64,000 nt of DNA, taken from positions 1-64,000 of the forward strand of contig JAAONU010000071.1 in assembly GCA_012932295.1 (NCBI GenBank), in the 5' to 3' direction. Every line of letters starts with the position of its first letter. Positions within the stretch are counted from its first letter, which is position 1. Made by a program: the position numbers and the translations under genes. Positions 26,286-38,600 of this stretch are shown here, piece after piece. The DNA is from Cyclina sinensis. Taxonomy: Eukaryota; Mollusca; Bivalvia; Venerida; Veneridae. Under the pieces are notes generated by a model that saw nothing but the letters and a program-made list of their open reading frames with translations, was not told the DNA's origin and searched no databases.

Positions 26286-26605
26286 TTTTGTAACAATTTT
26301 TCCAATTTGAACTTTGTTTCATTACAAAAGCTTTCACTTTCTCTGAATGTATATTAAGGCAATTATAATGACCTGTTTATGAGTAACTAGTGCTAGAAAT
26401 TATTATTTCTGACAGTTATTGATTTTTACAGTGTCCAAACTGTAAATCAATGTAATTTGAATTATTTAATTTAGTCGTAGACCAAAAGTTTAGACTTCAA
26501 CATGGCTATTTCTGTATTTTTTTTGACAAAACCGATTTGCTTACACCTAACTTAAGTTCAACTAAATCTCCTTTTGTACTGTATTTTTAAATATTTTCAC
26601 AGACA

Positions 26606-29600
26606 ATGGCATCAGAAACAGTAGTGAGTCTTTGGGTCAAGGCTGAACCATTTAGTTATGGAGCTTTTCATATTGCACCTCATCCTCGACTCAGCTTCAG
26701 TGTAAGTACAGTTCTTTATACTTCCTTCTTTTTTTTATCACAGTTTGTTTCGAATAATTATCGTGCATGCTTAATTAATATAGATGCAGTCAAAAGTCAG
26801 GAGTTCTTTTCTTTTAGCAAAAACTAATCTCTCAAAATGGCTTGAATGTTACCATATTTGATGATTTACCTACAGGTCTCAGAGAGTTCAGTTTTAACCC
26901 TTTCCTTCATATATACACTTTTATGGCTTGGGCAAACAGTGTAACCAGATCATCTGGCATATCCGTGCCATCTGATCAGGATCTACACTGTTTGCCTTTT
27001 GATACATAAGGTTATTTCTGACCAAAAAGCGAGCAGTGCAGATCCTGATCAGACGGTACGGATGTGCCGGCTGATCTGGATCTACACTGGTTGCACATGC
27101 GTAAAAATGCGTATATATGGAGTAAAGTAAAGGGTTAAAATGCCGAGATCGGCATGTAATATGATGATAAATGTGTGCTGCACATGTACTTGCTTGTACT
27201 TTATGTATTTTACATGTACTTCACGTTAATAAAAATAACAAGAGCAACACAGTTTTAGAAGAAAATGAATGTCCATTTATTTTACAGTAAAAAAATATTC
27301 ACTGGTGTAATTCTGCTTGCTATTACTGCCCAAGAAGGTTGCATAGTTTATTTTGATGTATACACGACATATGTACATTGCACATAAAGTTGTACCTGTA
27401 TTTCCTTCTTCAGAATATAAAAAAGATTGTGATATATGCAAAAAATAAAGGTGACCCTGGATTCCCAAGACTGAGGTAATTTTTCTTTTTTTTTGCACAC
27501 TTCTTAGAAGATTGAAATTGAGCAGGAATTTTACCTACAACATAACTTAGTGGTTTGTCATTCAGCAAAAGCTTCATAAATGTAGAATGATTTGTCAGTG
27601 ATATTAGAGATCAGGGACAAATTAGTGATTGCATGGAAATGAGATATTACATACATGGAAAACTAAAACAGATATTATAATCTTAGACAGGTTACCATTT
27701 CTGTGAGGATTGCTGAATTACTTGGATAACAATGGCTTTTCAAATTTTACCATTAAATCACCTTTTTTTACTGCCTGTTTAGTTTATCAAGATTTATACA
27801 AATAATAACAACTGTAAAGAACACATTATTTCAGTTTATAGTTAATTTTCCTCTTCTTTTTCAGTTATTCTGTCTGGAGACACATTGCATGTAATAAACT
27901 ACATCTATCTGAAGAACTGGCATGGTTGTAAGTTTAACAGTGCAGTCCTCATTTCAAACATCCCTTTCTTAAGTTTACTCCTTTGTTGAAATATGCAATT
28001 GTAGTTAGAGAAGAGCATGTATGAAAACTTTGGAACGTATTGGAAATCTGAAAATAAAAACAAAAACAAAAATTTGAAATTTTTACATTCTGATGACTTT
28101 TGAAACTGTATTGCCCATGTGAGACCACTCAGTACAGTTTTTGAGTTTGAAACCTTGTATTGAACAATAACAACTATCATATAATGTTTAGATATTACTG
28201 CATTTTACTATTTGACTGATGTTACAAAGTAGTTGTTTCATTTGCAACTTCCCCTTGTGGTATAAAATGTTGTTATTATGTTCTTAATTTTTGTTTTGGA
28301 CTTTGTTTTTCAGTCAATAATTGTTTTTGTTTTCAGGTATTTTACAACATGTCATCTGCTGAGTGAGAACACGTCCCCTGTGGAGAGGTTAGAATGGGAT
28401 CAGAAATATGCTGCAGCTTCCACTACAGTGAAAGGTTCACAGCAGCTTAATGACTTGATTTTTCTTCCAGATTTTAAATGAAGGGCAACAACTTAGACAT
28501 TAATATGTTGATTTACCAAACTTAGAAAACAAATAATGATAGCTTTTTAATCAGTACCCTGCAAATGTCATAAAAGTTGAGGGTTGTTTTCAGTCTTGCT
28601 GGAAAACAGCAATTTCTTACACTTGTCTAACCATTTAAATTTTCTCTGCTTTCTGTGTAGTATGTATTTATATGCAGTAAGATCCTTGGTTTTCTTCTGA
28701 CTTTTTTATCATTTTTTTTCCTCAAATATTCTTGAACTTGAAGGCTTAGCGCATATTTCAGGATTAAAAAACAACAGGGTAAATCCATAGGTTTAAATTG
28801 TTCTACCTGGACTAGTTTGAAATATGTGTTATTCAAAACCTATAGACAGATAGGTAGGTACAGTTCTACTTCCTGTTTGTAAACAGAAGATAAGGCTGGC
28901 ACATATTGAAAACATGGTCAGACATATGGTACTGTTGAATTGCTAAATTTATTATCTTTAAATGACTGTTTTTATGCCCCCACAAAGTGGGGTGCATATA
29001 GCGTTGCACTTGTCCGTCCATCCTTCCGTCCGTTCGTCTGTCCGTACGTCCCGAAATCTTGTGAACGCAACTCCTCTTAAACCGGATGGCAGATTTTGCT
29101 TAAACTTCCAGGGATGAACAACCTTAATGTGTAGATGGTAGTAAAGGAAGGAATTTTTGCTGCGACCAAATTTAACAGAATTATGGCCCTTTGTTGATTT
29201 TTTCACTATATACCATATAAATAATTGAACATATAAATTTTACATTTGTAATTTAATTTAACATGTACATAAGGTTACCTGTAGATCATTTTAGGTATAT
29301 GTACAGAAAAAATCTTACATACAGGATATACATGCTCTTGTTTATGAGCACTTATGCATAGTGGGGGCATCCGTGTCCTATGGACACAGTTCTAGTTTGA
29401 TTTTATGAAGTCTAAAGTTTAATTATCATTTTGACTAGAGTGTTTTATATTATGGGCATTTTGTGAATAGAACTTTCTTTACCTGTCCTTCAGACTCAAT
29501 GAAGAATAAGGTTACCGTGGCAACTCTGAAGTTTGTGCTATTTCTCTACATTCAGCAGCTAAACAAAGTATCACTGAAAGCATCACTGGTGGCAGGTGAT

Positions 29601-32600
29601 GAGTATCCTTTTGTTTCTAACAATAGAAAGTGAAATGTAGGTTTAAAAATTAAAGTTAAAAAGTATTTTAAGTTGAGTGATTTTCCGAACAACTCATCAC
29701 TTATTTGCCTGAATAAGTTCTGTCAGTATACATCTACATACATATCTCTTATTAACTGTGGTTGAAAAAAGCAAAATTAGAAATAGAAACATTTCTTTGT
29801 CATGTAAATTCATAACAAGCAGGTGTCAACGGGACCACAAAAAAGGCAACAATGTATAGATTTCCAGTAGTGTGTTTGTTTTAAAAACAATGATATAACA
29901 ATACTGGCTTCAAATAATTGATTAGTCCTTATTTAATACTGAGGTACCGATTTCTCTCTGTAACAGATGTTACATAAATAATATATTTTGTTTTAAAATG
30001 TATTTCTCTTGAGTCATGATGTTGCATATGAGTCATGATTTCATGTTGTTGTTTTTTTATACAAAAAAGACCTTAACAATTTACAGATGGCCAACAAGGT
30101 CATCTTCCCCTGATCTTGACTCCAGTGGTAGATCTACACCTCGAAATAATAACAAGGTATGATGAAACTTATAATTATTGCTTAATTTTGCTCAGTTGAT
30201 ACAGAGCATTTTCTATTATATAGAAATGAGGCAGGTCTCTGTTTGATAGATTTAATGGTATGTGCTTTTGAAATATTTCTAGTGAGTCAGTTCATGTTTT
30301 TACTGAAGTTGTTTAATCGGGGCATACCAAAAATATATTTTTGTTGTAAACTTGGCTCGTATTAATTTAAAGATAAGGAACCACTAAGTTTTTAACTTTT
30401 TCTTTACACCAGAACTATGGTAAGTTATAAAGGCTTGATTGGAACAAAAATTTTGTCATTCTCCAGCCAGTTAGAGCATCTAGAAGGGATGCCAAAGGGA
30501 AAGATAGGAAGGTCAAAATATATCTTTATGTCACTTTTTTGAATTCTTTCTTCTGTATTAAATAAAAAATAAATTGTTTCAGACAAGTTTCATATTTGCC
30601 TCAAAATACAGAATAAATTTTCTAATGGTATCGACAGATATTTCCAAATTCCTTGGTAGTGCTCCTGTGTACACATAGCTTGCACTATTGCACATCAAAT
30701 TTAGATGAAGAGCAAAATTTACCATGTTTTTTTTTGTTTTTTTTTTTAAGTTTTGAATTGAGCACTTTGTTTTAGAGATTTTTCTTTTCACGTTACTGGA
30801 AAATGACATTACAGAACATGTGGTTTATTAATCCCCTTCCGCAAAGCAGGGAGGGGATTATAGGAATGGCCTCCGTCTGTCAGTCCATCCGTCTGTCCAG
30901 TTGGTGTTGCTACCCCAAGGTCAAGGTCACTCTTAAAGGTCAAGTGTTAAAAGTCTACATTTCGTGTCAGCTCCATAACTTTTAAACTGCTAAAAAAAAT
31001 TGAAATAACATGGCACAAGTGATCACCATTAAGAGACGATATGCATAGCGTAAAAATTTGGTTGCTACCCACAAGGTCAAGGTCACAGCTAAAGGTCAAA
31101 TATCCACATTTCACGTCTGCTTTATAACTTACTAACTTGGCTAACAAAAAGTTCTTTAATTACTTCAAACAAATGATCACCACTATGACGCGATGTGCAG
31201 AACCCAACATCCAGGTTGCTACCCCAAAGGTCAAGGTTAAATGTTCTCCATAACTTTTTGACTTTATGGAAGATTTTAAATAACTTGGCACAAATAATTA
31301 CTATCATGAGACTATGTGCTTATAATATGCATGGCACAACATCAAGGTCATGGTTGGTTAAAGGTCAAGAAGTACACATTTATGTCCGCTGTGGAGGGGA
31401 TTTAGCTGTCCTTCAGACTGCCTTGTACACATTTTATAATGCAGTTACATGTAAAAGCAATTTTTGTGTCTTCTGAAGGTTCTTGATGATCACAGTCACA
31501 TGGTGTTCCTACAAAACAATATACATGAAATCCTCGAGCTGCTCATAGAACATGGTAATAAAACATTTACATTAATTCTCCAAACATATAAAATGTTAGG
31601 GTATGTTTAAATTTATTATCATTTACTGATGTGTTATACATGTGGAGGTTAAGCATGACAAGATTAAAGTTAGGTAATACTGGTACCACATCTGTACAAA
31701 CAGTTGTTTAGCATGTCAGCCCAGACTAGCTTTCCCAGACAAGTAAATTTGATCATCAAATTTATGATTATGCACCTTTTCAAGTAACTTGTATATTAAG
31801 TTATAAGCTCTGGCTTACTGAGTACAAGTATTTTCACATGTAGATACTTGTATTAGCAGCTGTACATTTAGTTTCACAGTAGACCATATTGTTGCAGTAA
31901 ACTTTAAAAACAAATTTTATTTTGGGGCTTCTTTTTTTTTTTTTTTTTTTAACATGTACACTGAACTTATTACACAGACAGTTATGGTTTAACCCAAGGT
32001 GACCTCAGCTTAACAGTGTCTGCAGTAGAAGCCCTTGGGTTCATTTTGGCAGGATCCATTGATAGATGCAAGTGAGTTTGATATTTTTTGTTAACTTTAT
32101 ATAATATCGTTATTCATGATAGTTAATGAATCTGTGGAGTAAGGGACAGAGGTGCATCTATAATTGATCTAACAGCACTGTTGAAAGGATTTTGAGAAAT
32201 TGAATGTCTTTCGTAACAAATTTCAGGTCATTGAGGCTTTCTTAATAAAACCATTTGAGAATGTTTAGATACAAGGTTGTTTGTTTTTTTCATAAATCAC
32301 AATAAAGTTTAAGAACCTTTTTTTTGATTGGTTGAAAGTCTGTTATGGAAGGACAGTGGTCAGGGGTGAGAGCTGGACTCCTGATCTGGAAACTGCTTGT
32401 TCGAATCCCACCAAGGTTAATATTCTCCAGTGACTTTCCGCATTCCACACTGAAAGCAAGGACAGACTTTAATCCAGACAGCAGTCATCACTTAGCATAA
32501 ATGTAGATTTATATTAATGAAATTGAATTAAGACTGTAAACGGTTAGATTATAAGGATGTGATTGAAATATTCAGATGTGTATTTTCAGGACCCTTCTGC

Positions 32601-35600
32601 CATTGCATGATATAGCTATGCTCCAGACAGTCCAACACAAAAGTGGATATTCTAAGGTTAGTTACAATTAAGTTTATGTCTGACATAAAAAGAACAGGTA
32701 ATAATTTCAAGTCACTCTGGCATCATCAACTATTTGAAATATTCTGTGCTTAAATTTTGAAAAAGAAAGCAAATAGAAAGGCTGTTGTTGCTTTTTGCTA
32801 CAGAGATATTCCCATAATAAATATTGTATACGCTGGACAGTTCCTCAAGCATATTAAAAATACTTCACCTGAAATTATAGAAAATCATAAAAATTTGAAG
32901 GTTACATGTGTTTACTTAGTTTTAAAGTTTATCCTAGCTTTGGATGGACACTAGAACAATACAGCAGGAGATGAACCCATGATCAATACCTTCAAACATT
33001 TGAATAATTGTATTTCAGCAGAGATTCTTCTGTACAGTATAAATAGAATGAAAGAATTTGAAATAAAGAAAGATGAAAATGGTTCTATTCTTAAAAGTAT
33101 TATGGTTGATGAAAGCAGAATGTGTTTATCTTATATCGGTTGATGGCAGAGTTGTAGGTTTAGGGATTCCCTGAAAACAGTGTGAAGAATCATAGCAAAG
33201 CTATAATATCTCATTTTTATTTTAAATATAGTTTCAATAGTTTTGCACTTACCAAGAAAAACATTCATCCCAAGCTTTGATCGGTTAAGTTTGTGCAATC
33301 CCTAATTCGTGCAATCCTTAATTGGTGGTATCTAAAGAGTGCTTTTGTAATTTTTTTTACCTCAGATTTAACTTCATTTAAACTGTCTGCAAAAAGAAAA
33401 CAACATCAAATATAGCGATAACATATCTCAAAAGTTTTTCTTTCACAATATTACCTCCTTTTCAGCTCATGAAGAGTTTCTCACTAAGGTTATTACAGAA
33501 CTGGATCAAAGATAGTCTTGTACAGAATCCATTTGGAATATCAGCCTGTATAGCTAGTGGGCGGAGACTATCCTGGCCAATGGGAGGCAAGTTTTACCCA
33601 TTTATTACAGATGTTTGTCAATCACAAGCAGATTTTTAAATTTTCTATTTTCAGTGCAGAGGTTATATAAGTTTCATTTAGGTTCAGTTTTATGGCAGTA
33701 GCTTTGAACTTTCAGTTTTGGTGCACTTTAAATATGTTTTAAACTCTTAGGGTATGTTATTGAAGGAGCTTTATATCAACTGTAAATATCCTCATTTATA
33801 ATGGCTTCTTCCTTGTTAGTTATATTGATTACATTCCCACCACATTGTCTGAATGATTTTAGTTGTGCTCACATTCCCACCACATTGTCTGAATGATTTT
33901 AGTTTTGCTTACATTCCCACCACATTGTTTGAGTGATTTAATTTTGCTTGCATTCCCACCACATTGTCTGAATGATTTTTTAGTTTTGCTTACATTGCCA
34001 CCACTGTCTGAGTGATATAATTTTGCTTACATTCCCACCACATTGTCTGAATGATTTTATTTTGATTACATTCCCACCACATAGTCTGAATGATTTGGTT
34101 TTGCTTACATCCCCACCACATTGTCTGAATGATTTGGTTTTGTCACATTCCCACCACATTGTCTGAGTGATTTAGTTTTGCTTACATTCCCACTACATTG
34201 AGTGAAGGAAGTTTAAGGTGGTCAAATTGGTTGTATCACAGTTGACTTAAATCAGCTTGGTGTAAAAGAAGGTACATGCATGTACATGTTCATGTATAAA
34301 AGATGTACAAAAATGATCTTAAAAGCCACTGACCCACAAATTTTAGCTTAATAATTTCTGTATAGCTAAAGATAAGTCAAAACACTATATCAAGAACATA
34401 AGTTTATGCTTCTGTGTGGCTTAAAAATATAGGCTTAGAATCATACTGGTAGCAGGTTTTGAACTCATGTTTGTCGATTCAGTAAAATGTTAGGCGACAA
34501 AGAAACCTATAGGGTAATAGAGTCTTTTAATTTCTGTGCATTTTATAAACAATATCAGGTAAGTCCCTACCCAACAACCAATAGGGTAAAATATTTACTG
34601 ATAAAAATATGAAAAGCTACAATGTGACAGTGAGTTCCTGTGACAAAAAGATAAGTCACTAACTTTTTATGTTTTTTAACAAATACAGCTAGAATTTCTG
34701 TATGTATAATAAGTCACTAAGTTTGTATGAATTTTTTCTTTTTTATGCATCAGAACCATTTTTCAGTCAGTCATTTAAAGGCTGTTGTAAAGTCCTTACT
34801 TTAAGGTTCAACCTGTGTTTCAGGTGAAGAAAACAAAGAAGCCAAGGAGGCTCAGGCAAAAAGAGGGAGGATTGCTACCAACGCCCATGCTGTACCAAAA
34901 GAACATCTCAAAGGGTAGATAAACTACCATACATCTTGATTTGATTTACTTGTTTTGTCATTTATCTTATACTGGCAGCCATTTATCATGAACACGTTCT
35001 GTTGACATTGACCAGAGAGTGTGAAATTAAGTTTCTTATTAAAGAATTGTCACTGTATTGAATATGTTCCCAGTATATTATGACGTTCTGGCAGTTAGGC
35101 CCAGAAATAACAATATCTTGCTTAGCTAAAACTGTGTAGATAAAAAGAAATTCAAGGAGTGACATAATTATAGAAATATTCTAAATATCTTGTTATATAG
35201 TAGATTCTGCTTATCTCATGAAGATACTTTTTTTGTCGCAGATTAGCCCGTGCTCCACCACTTGGTGGTAAGCTTCTGACCACACATCAAGAGATCGCCA
35301 ATTGGTCCCCTGTCAGGTCTGTCCCAATATGACCTTAGTTGTTGAAAGGGACTTCATACCAGAGGGCCCTACTTCACTTCCAAAGATTGTATTAACAGAC
35401 TTGTAAAGGTTGTTCAAACTTCATATAGTTTTTGTTCACTTAAAATCAACATGTTTGTCTTATTGCTTTTGCAGAAACAAGATAATTATCATGAGCCAAG
35501 TTGGCAAGCAGACTATTGCAAGGGTAAGTATCCCATTAATATATCTTCTTTTCCCTCTTACACTGTATTTATTTTCCGGACTCACAAAATGATTGTGATT

Positions 35601-38600
35601 CATTCCATAAAAGGTTTATTTCATTTGATAGTATGATACGTATTATTCACAAGAAGACTTGAAACTTCATCTGCTAAAACCAATTTATTTCAGACTGGTA
35701 GAACCAATTAGAAATTGAACTATAGAGTTTTCAGTCCAGTCCTACATTTCATACAGATTTTGACCTGTGCATGCCTGTATATTACTGATAGGTTGTTTCA
35801 GTAGGATGTGGAACTATTATGACATTTATTTAAAGTTTTATTTTCACAGAGTTCAAGTACCTTAGAGAACAGCAGTGTAAAAATCCACAGATGTCATTCA
35901 GCATATTTATACCTCCTTTCACCTCTTAGGTAAATCTGATTATTTTTTTCAGAAAATTTTTATATATTTTTAGCTCAGCTGAGCACAGGGAGCTTTCGTT
36001 ACACGCCTTTGCCCATTGTAAACATTTAGTATTAACTCCAGTGATCAAATTATTTTCCAAGTCTTGGTTGAAACTGGGTCAGAATGTTAGTGTCGATAAT
36101 CTGAAAGAAAATGTTGAATCAGGGTCATTTAGGCTCAAAACTTAGGTAACAAGCAGGCATAGATCAGTGTTATAGCATATGTATAAAGAGCACATATATA
36201 TTTTAGCCAGTCTTAGTTAGAATTGTTTAAGGTGTTTGTGTTTAGCACCTATTGGATGTGTTCGAAACTTGGTCAAAAAGTAGGTCACCAGTTCAAGGTA
36301 GAGCTTGTGGACACTCTGCTTGTTTATTTTGATAATCATTTGCTTGAGATGGAAGTTCAGTTACATGCAATTAAAAGCTAGTTTATCAACCTACAAGATC
36401 TTATCTCAGCAAGACATATTATTTTTACCGTTATTATCCAAAAGGACAGTAGTTCATGGCACTTCTTATTTCATCTAGAGTGTTTTTAATAAAACTGTTG
36501 TTATGGCTGTGTTCTAAATTTAGCTTCATTGACCGAAACTGTGCTGTAGAATCATTTTAGTCCTAGCACGTTCAATATAAGGTAGCACACATGTAATGGA
36601 CAACACTTTAACCCTTTACTCCATATATACACATTTTTACGCATGTGCGACCAGTGTACATCCAGATCAGGATCTGCACTGTTCTCTTTTTGGTCAGAAA
36701 TAACCTAATGTATCAAAAGGCAAACAGTGTAGATCCTGATCAGACGGCACGAATGTGCCGACTGATCTGGATCTGCACTGTTTGCCCAAGCCATACAGGT
36801 GTATATATGGAGGAAAGGGTTAAAGATAGTTTGACATCCTTTTTCATTATCTTTATTCTGTCACTGATTTAACTTCAGATTCCAAGGACAGCTTTCCAGT
36901 AAATAAAGAAATAACCATTTCATCACACCCCATATTTTGATGTTTTCTTTTGTATTTTTCGGAACAATGTGTGCTGGCAGCAATTGACTCTGCCTTTGTG
37001 ACCAGTGCAGACCAAGATCAGCCTGCATATCCATGCAGTCTGATCATGGTCTGCACTATTAGCCATTCAGTCAGTAAATTTTCAGTGACACCCCCATAAA
37101 CAATTAATGGATCTGTCCAAAAGGAAAGACGGATGAGACCATTTTAGATATTTAGCATGGTAAGGGTTAATGATAAAATTGTTATACAAGGAAAACAAAG
37201 TAAAAGAAATCACAATTTTTTCATGAGAAAGACTATGCAAGGTCTGCATTTCTTGTCTTGTCTGCACGGAAAATTAATCCAAACTATTTTAAGTAGACAC
37301 AGTAGATTCCTTTGATAAATAAATGTGATTTTATTGGATTTTTGATTTTCTGCTGTATTTAGGTCAGTAACAATAGAGAAGTGCCGTAACTCCACCATAA
37401 TCCTTGGGCCCGTGGAGACGCATGTTTATATGAGTCATTGTGAATCTGTTACTCTGATTGCCTGTGCAAGGGTTGTCTCAATCAGGTAAGAGACTTGGTT
37501 TTGTCCATCACAAAGCATCAGCCTAAACCGTCAATTCATGTTTATTCTCTTCATTTACTGCCCTGGTCATTTGCGTGGCCTAAATTATGTCTCCCCCCAA
37601 AAATGGGGGAGACATATTGTTTTTCCCCTGGTTGTCTGTCCATCGGTCCGTCCGTCCGTGTCACAAAATCGTGTCCGCTCTGTATCTTCAAAAGCCCATA
37701 AAGGGTTTTTATTAGGGATGGCAACGAGTAACCGGTTAACTGAGTACTCGATCGAACGTCCGAATATCGGTTAACAAAAATGATATTCGATTACTCGGCA
37801 AAAATATATAATTTCTATTTTTTTGCGATTTACAAAAGGTTGTTCTATCCAATCAGTTCAGAAATTTGGAGATGTACATGTATCTTCATAAATACCTCTT
37901 AAATGCAATCAAAACATCCTTGCAGAGGTGCGAAAATGATATCGTTAATTTAACGAGGCGATCAACAGTTTGACTAGTGCATGGGATTGAACACCTGTGT
38001 CGCTTACGTCATTCGACCTCTTATAATATTTAATTACCTTTAATTGTGTAAGAGTTTGTAGCCGAAACTTGTTTTAAGGTATATGTTTTGAAAACAGCAA
38101 ATGGCCTATGAATGTTAGATTAAAGGTAGTAATTAGACCCGATTAAGCGTTTTTTGTTTTTCTTTCCTCACTAAAGGAGAGTAACTCCCTTTTCTTCTTT
38201 ACGCATATAAATCCATAAATATCATTAACTTTTTAAATATTGATAAAGTTTTTGTTTAGAATAAGATATTAAAATTTCAAGAGTCAAAGTGCCGCCTGCA
38301 AAATCTGATGATTGGAAATATTCCAAACCCTGTGCTGATAGCAAGACTATTAAATGTACATTATGTAGCTGTGAAATAACGTAGATATATGAACTGTTAT
38401 ACATGTTTTAAACTTGATATTGCATTAATTAAAAAGTTATAAAAATATGAATATAATTGTAAGTTACCTCCCTTGCAGTCCTATTTATAGTTACACATCT
38501 ATGAATTTAAATAGAAAACGAAAGTAGCATACAGACGGTGTTAATATATTGTGATAAAACTTTGAAGATCATTGGAAATCATCCGAGTAACTGAGTACTC

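Noticed and set aside
28445..28481. TBCCD1 exon 4 reading on past 28434 to a stop
   Set aside because: A donor at 28435 in phase 1 joins to the exon at 29494, which continues the family sequence; the read-on is intron.
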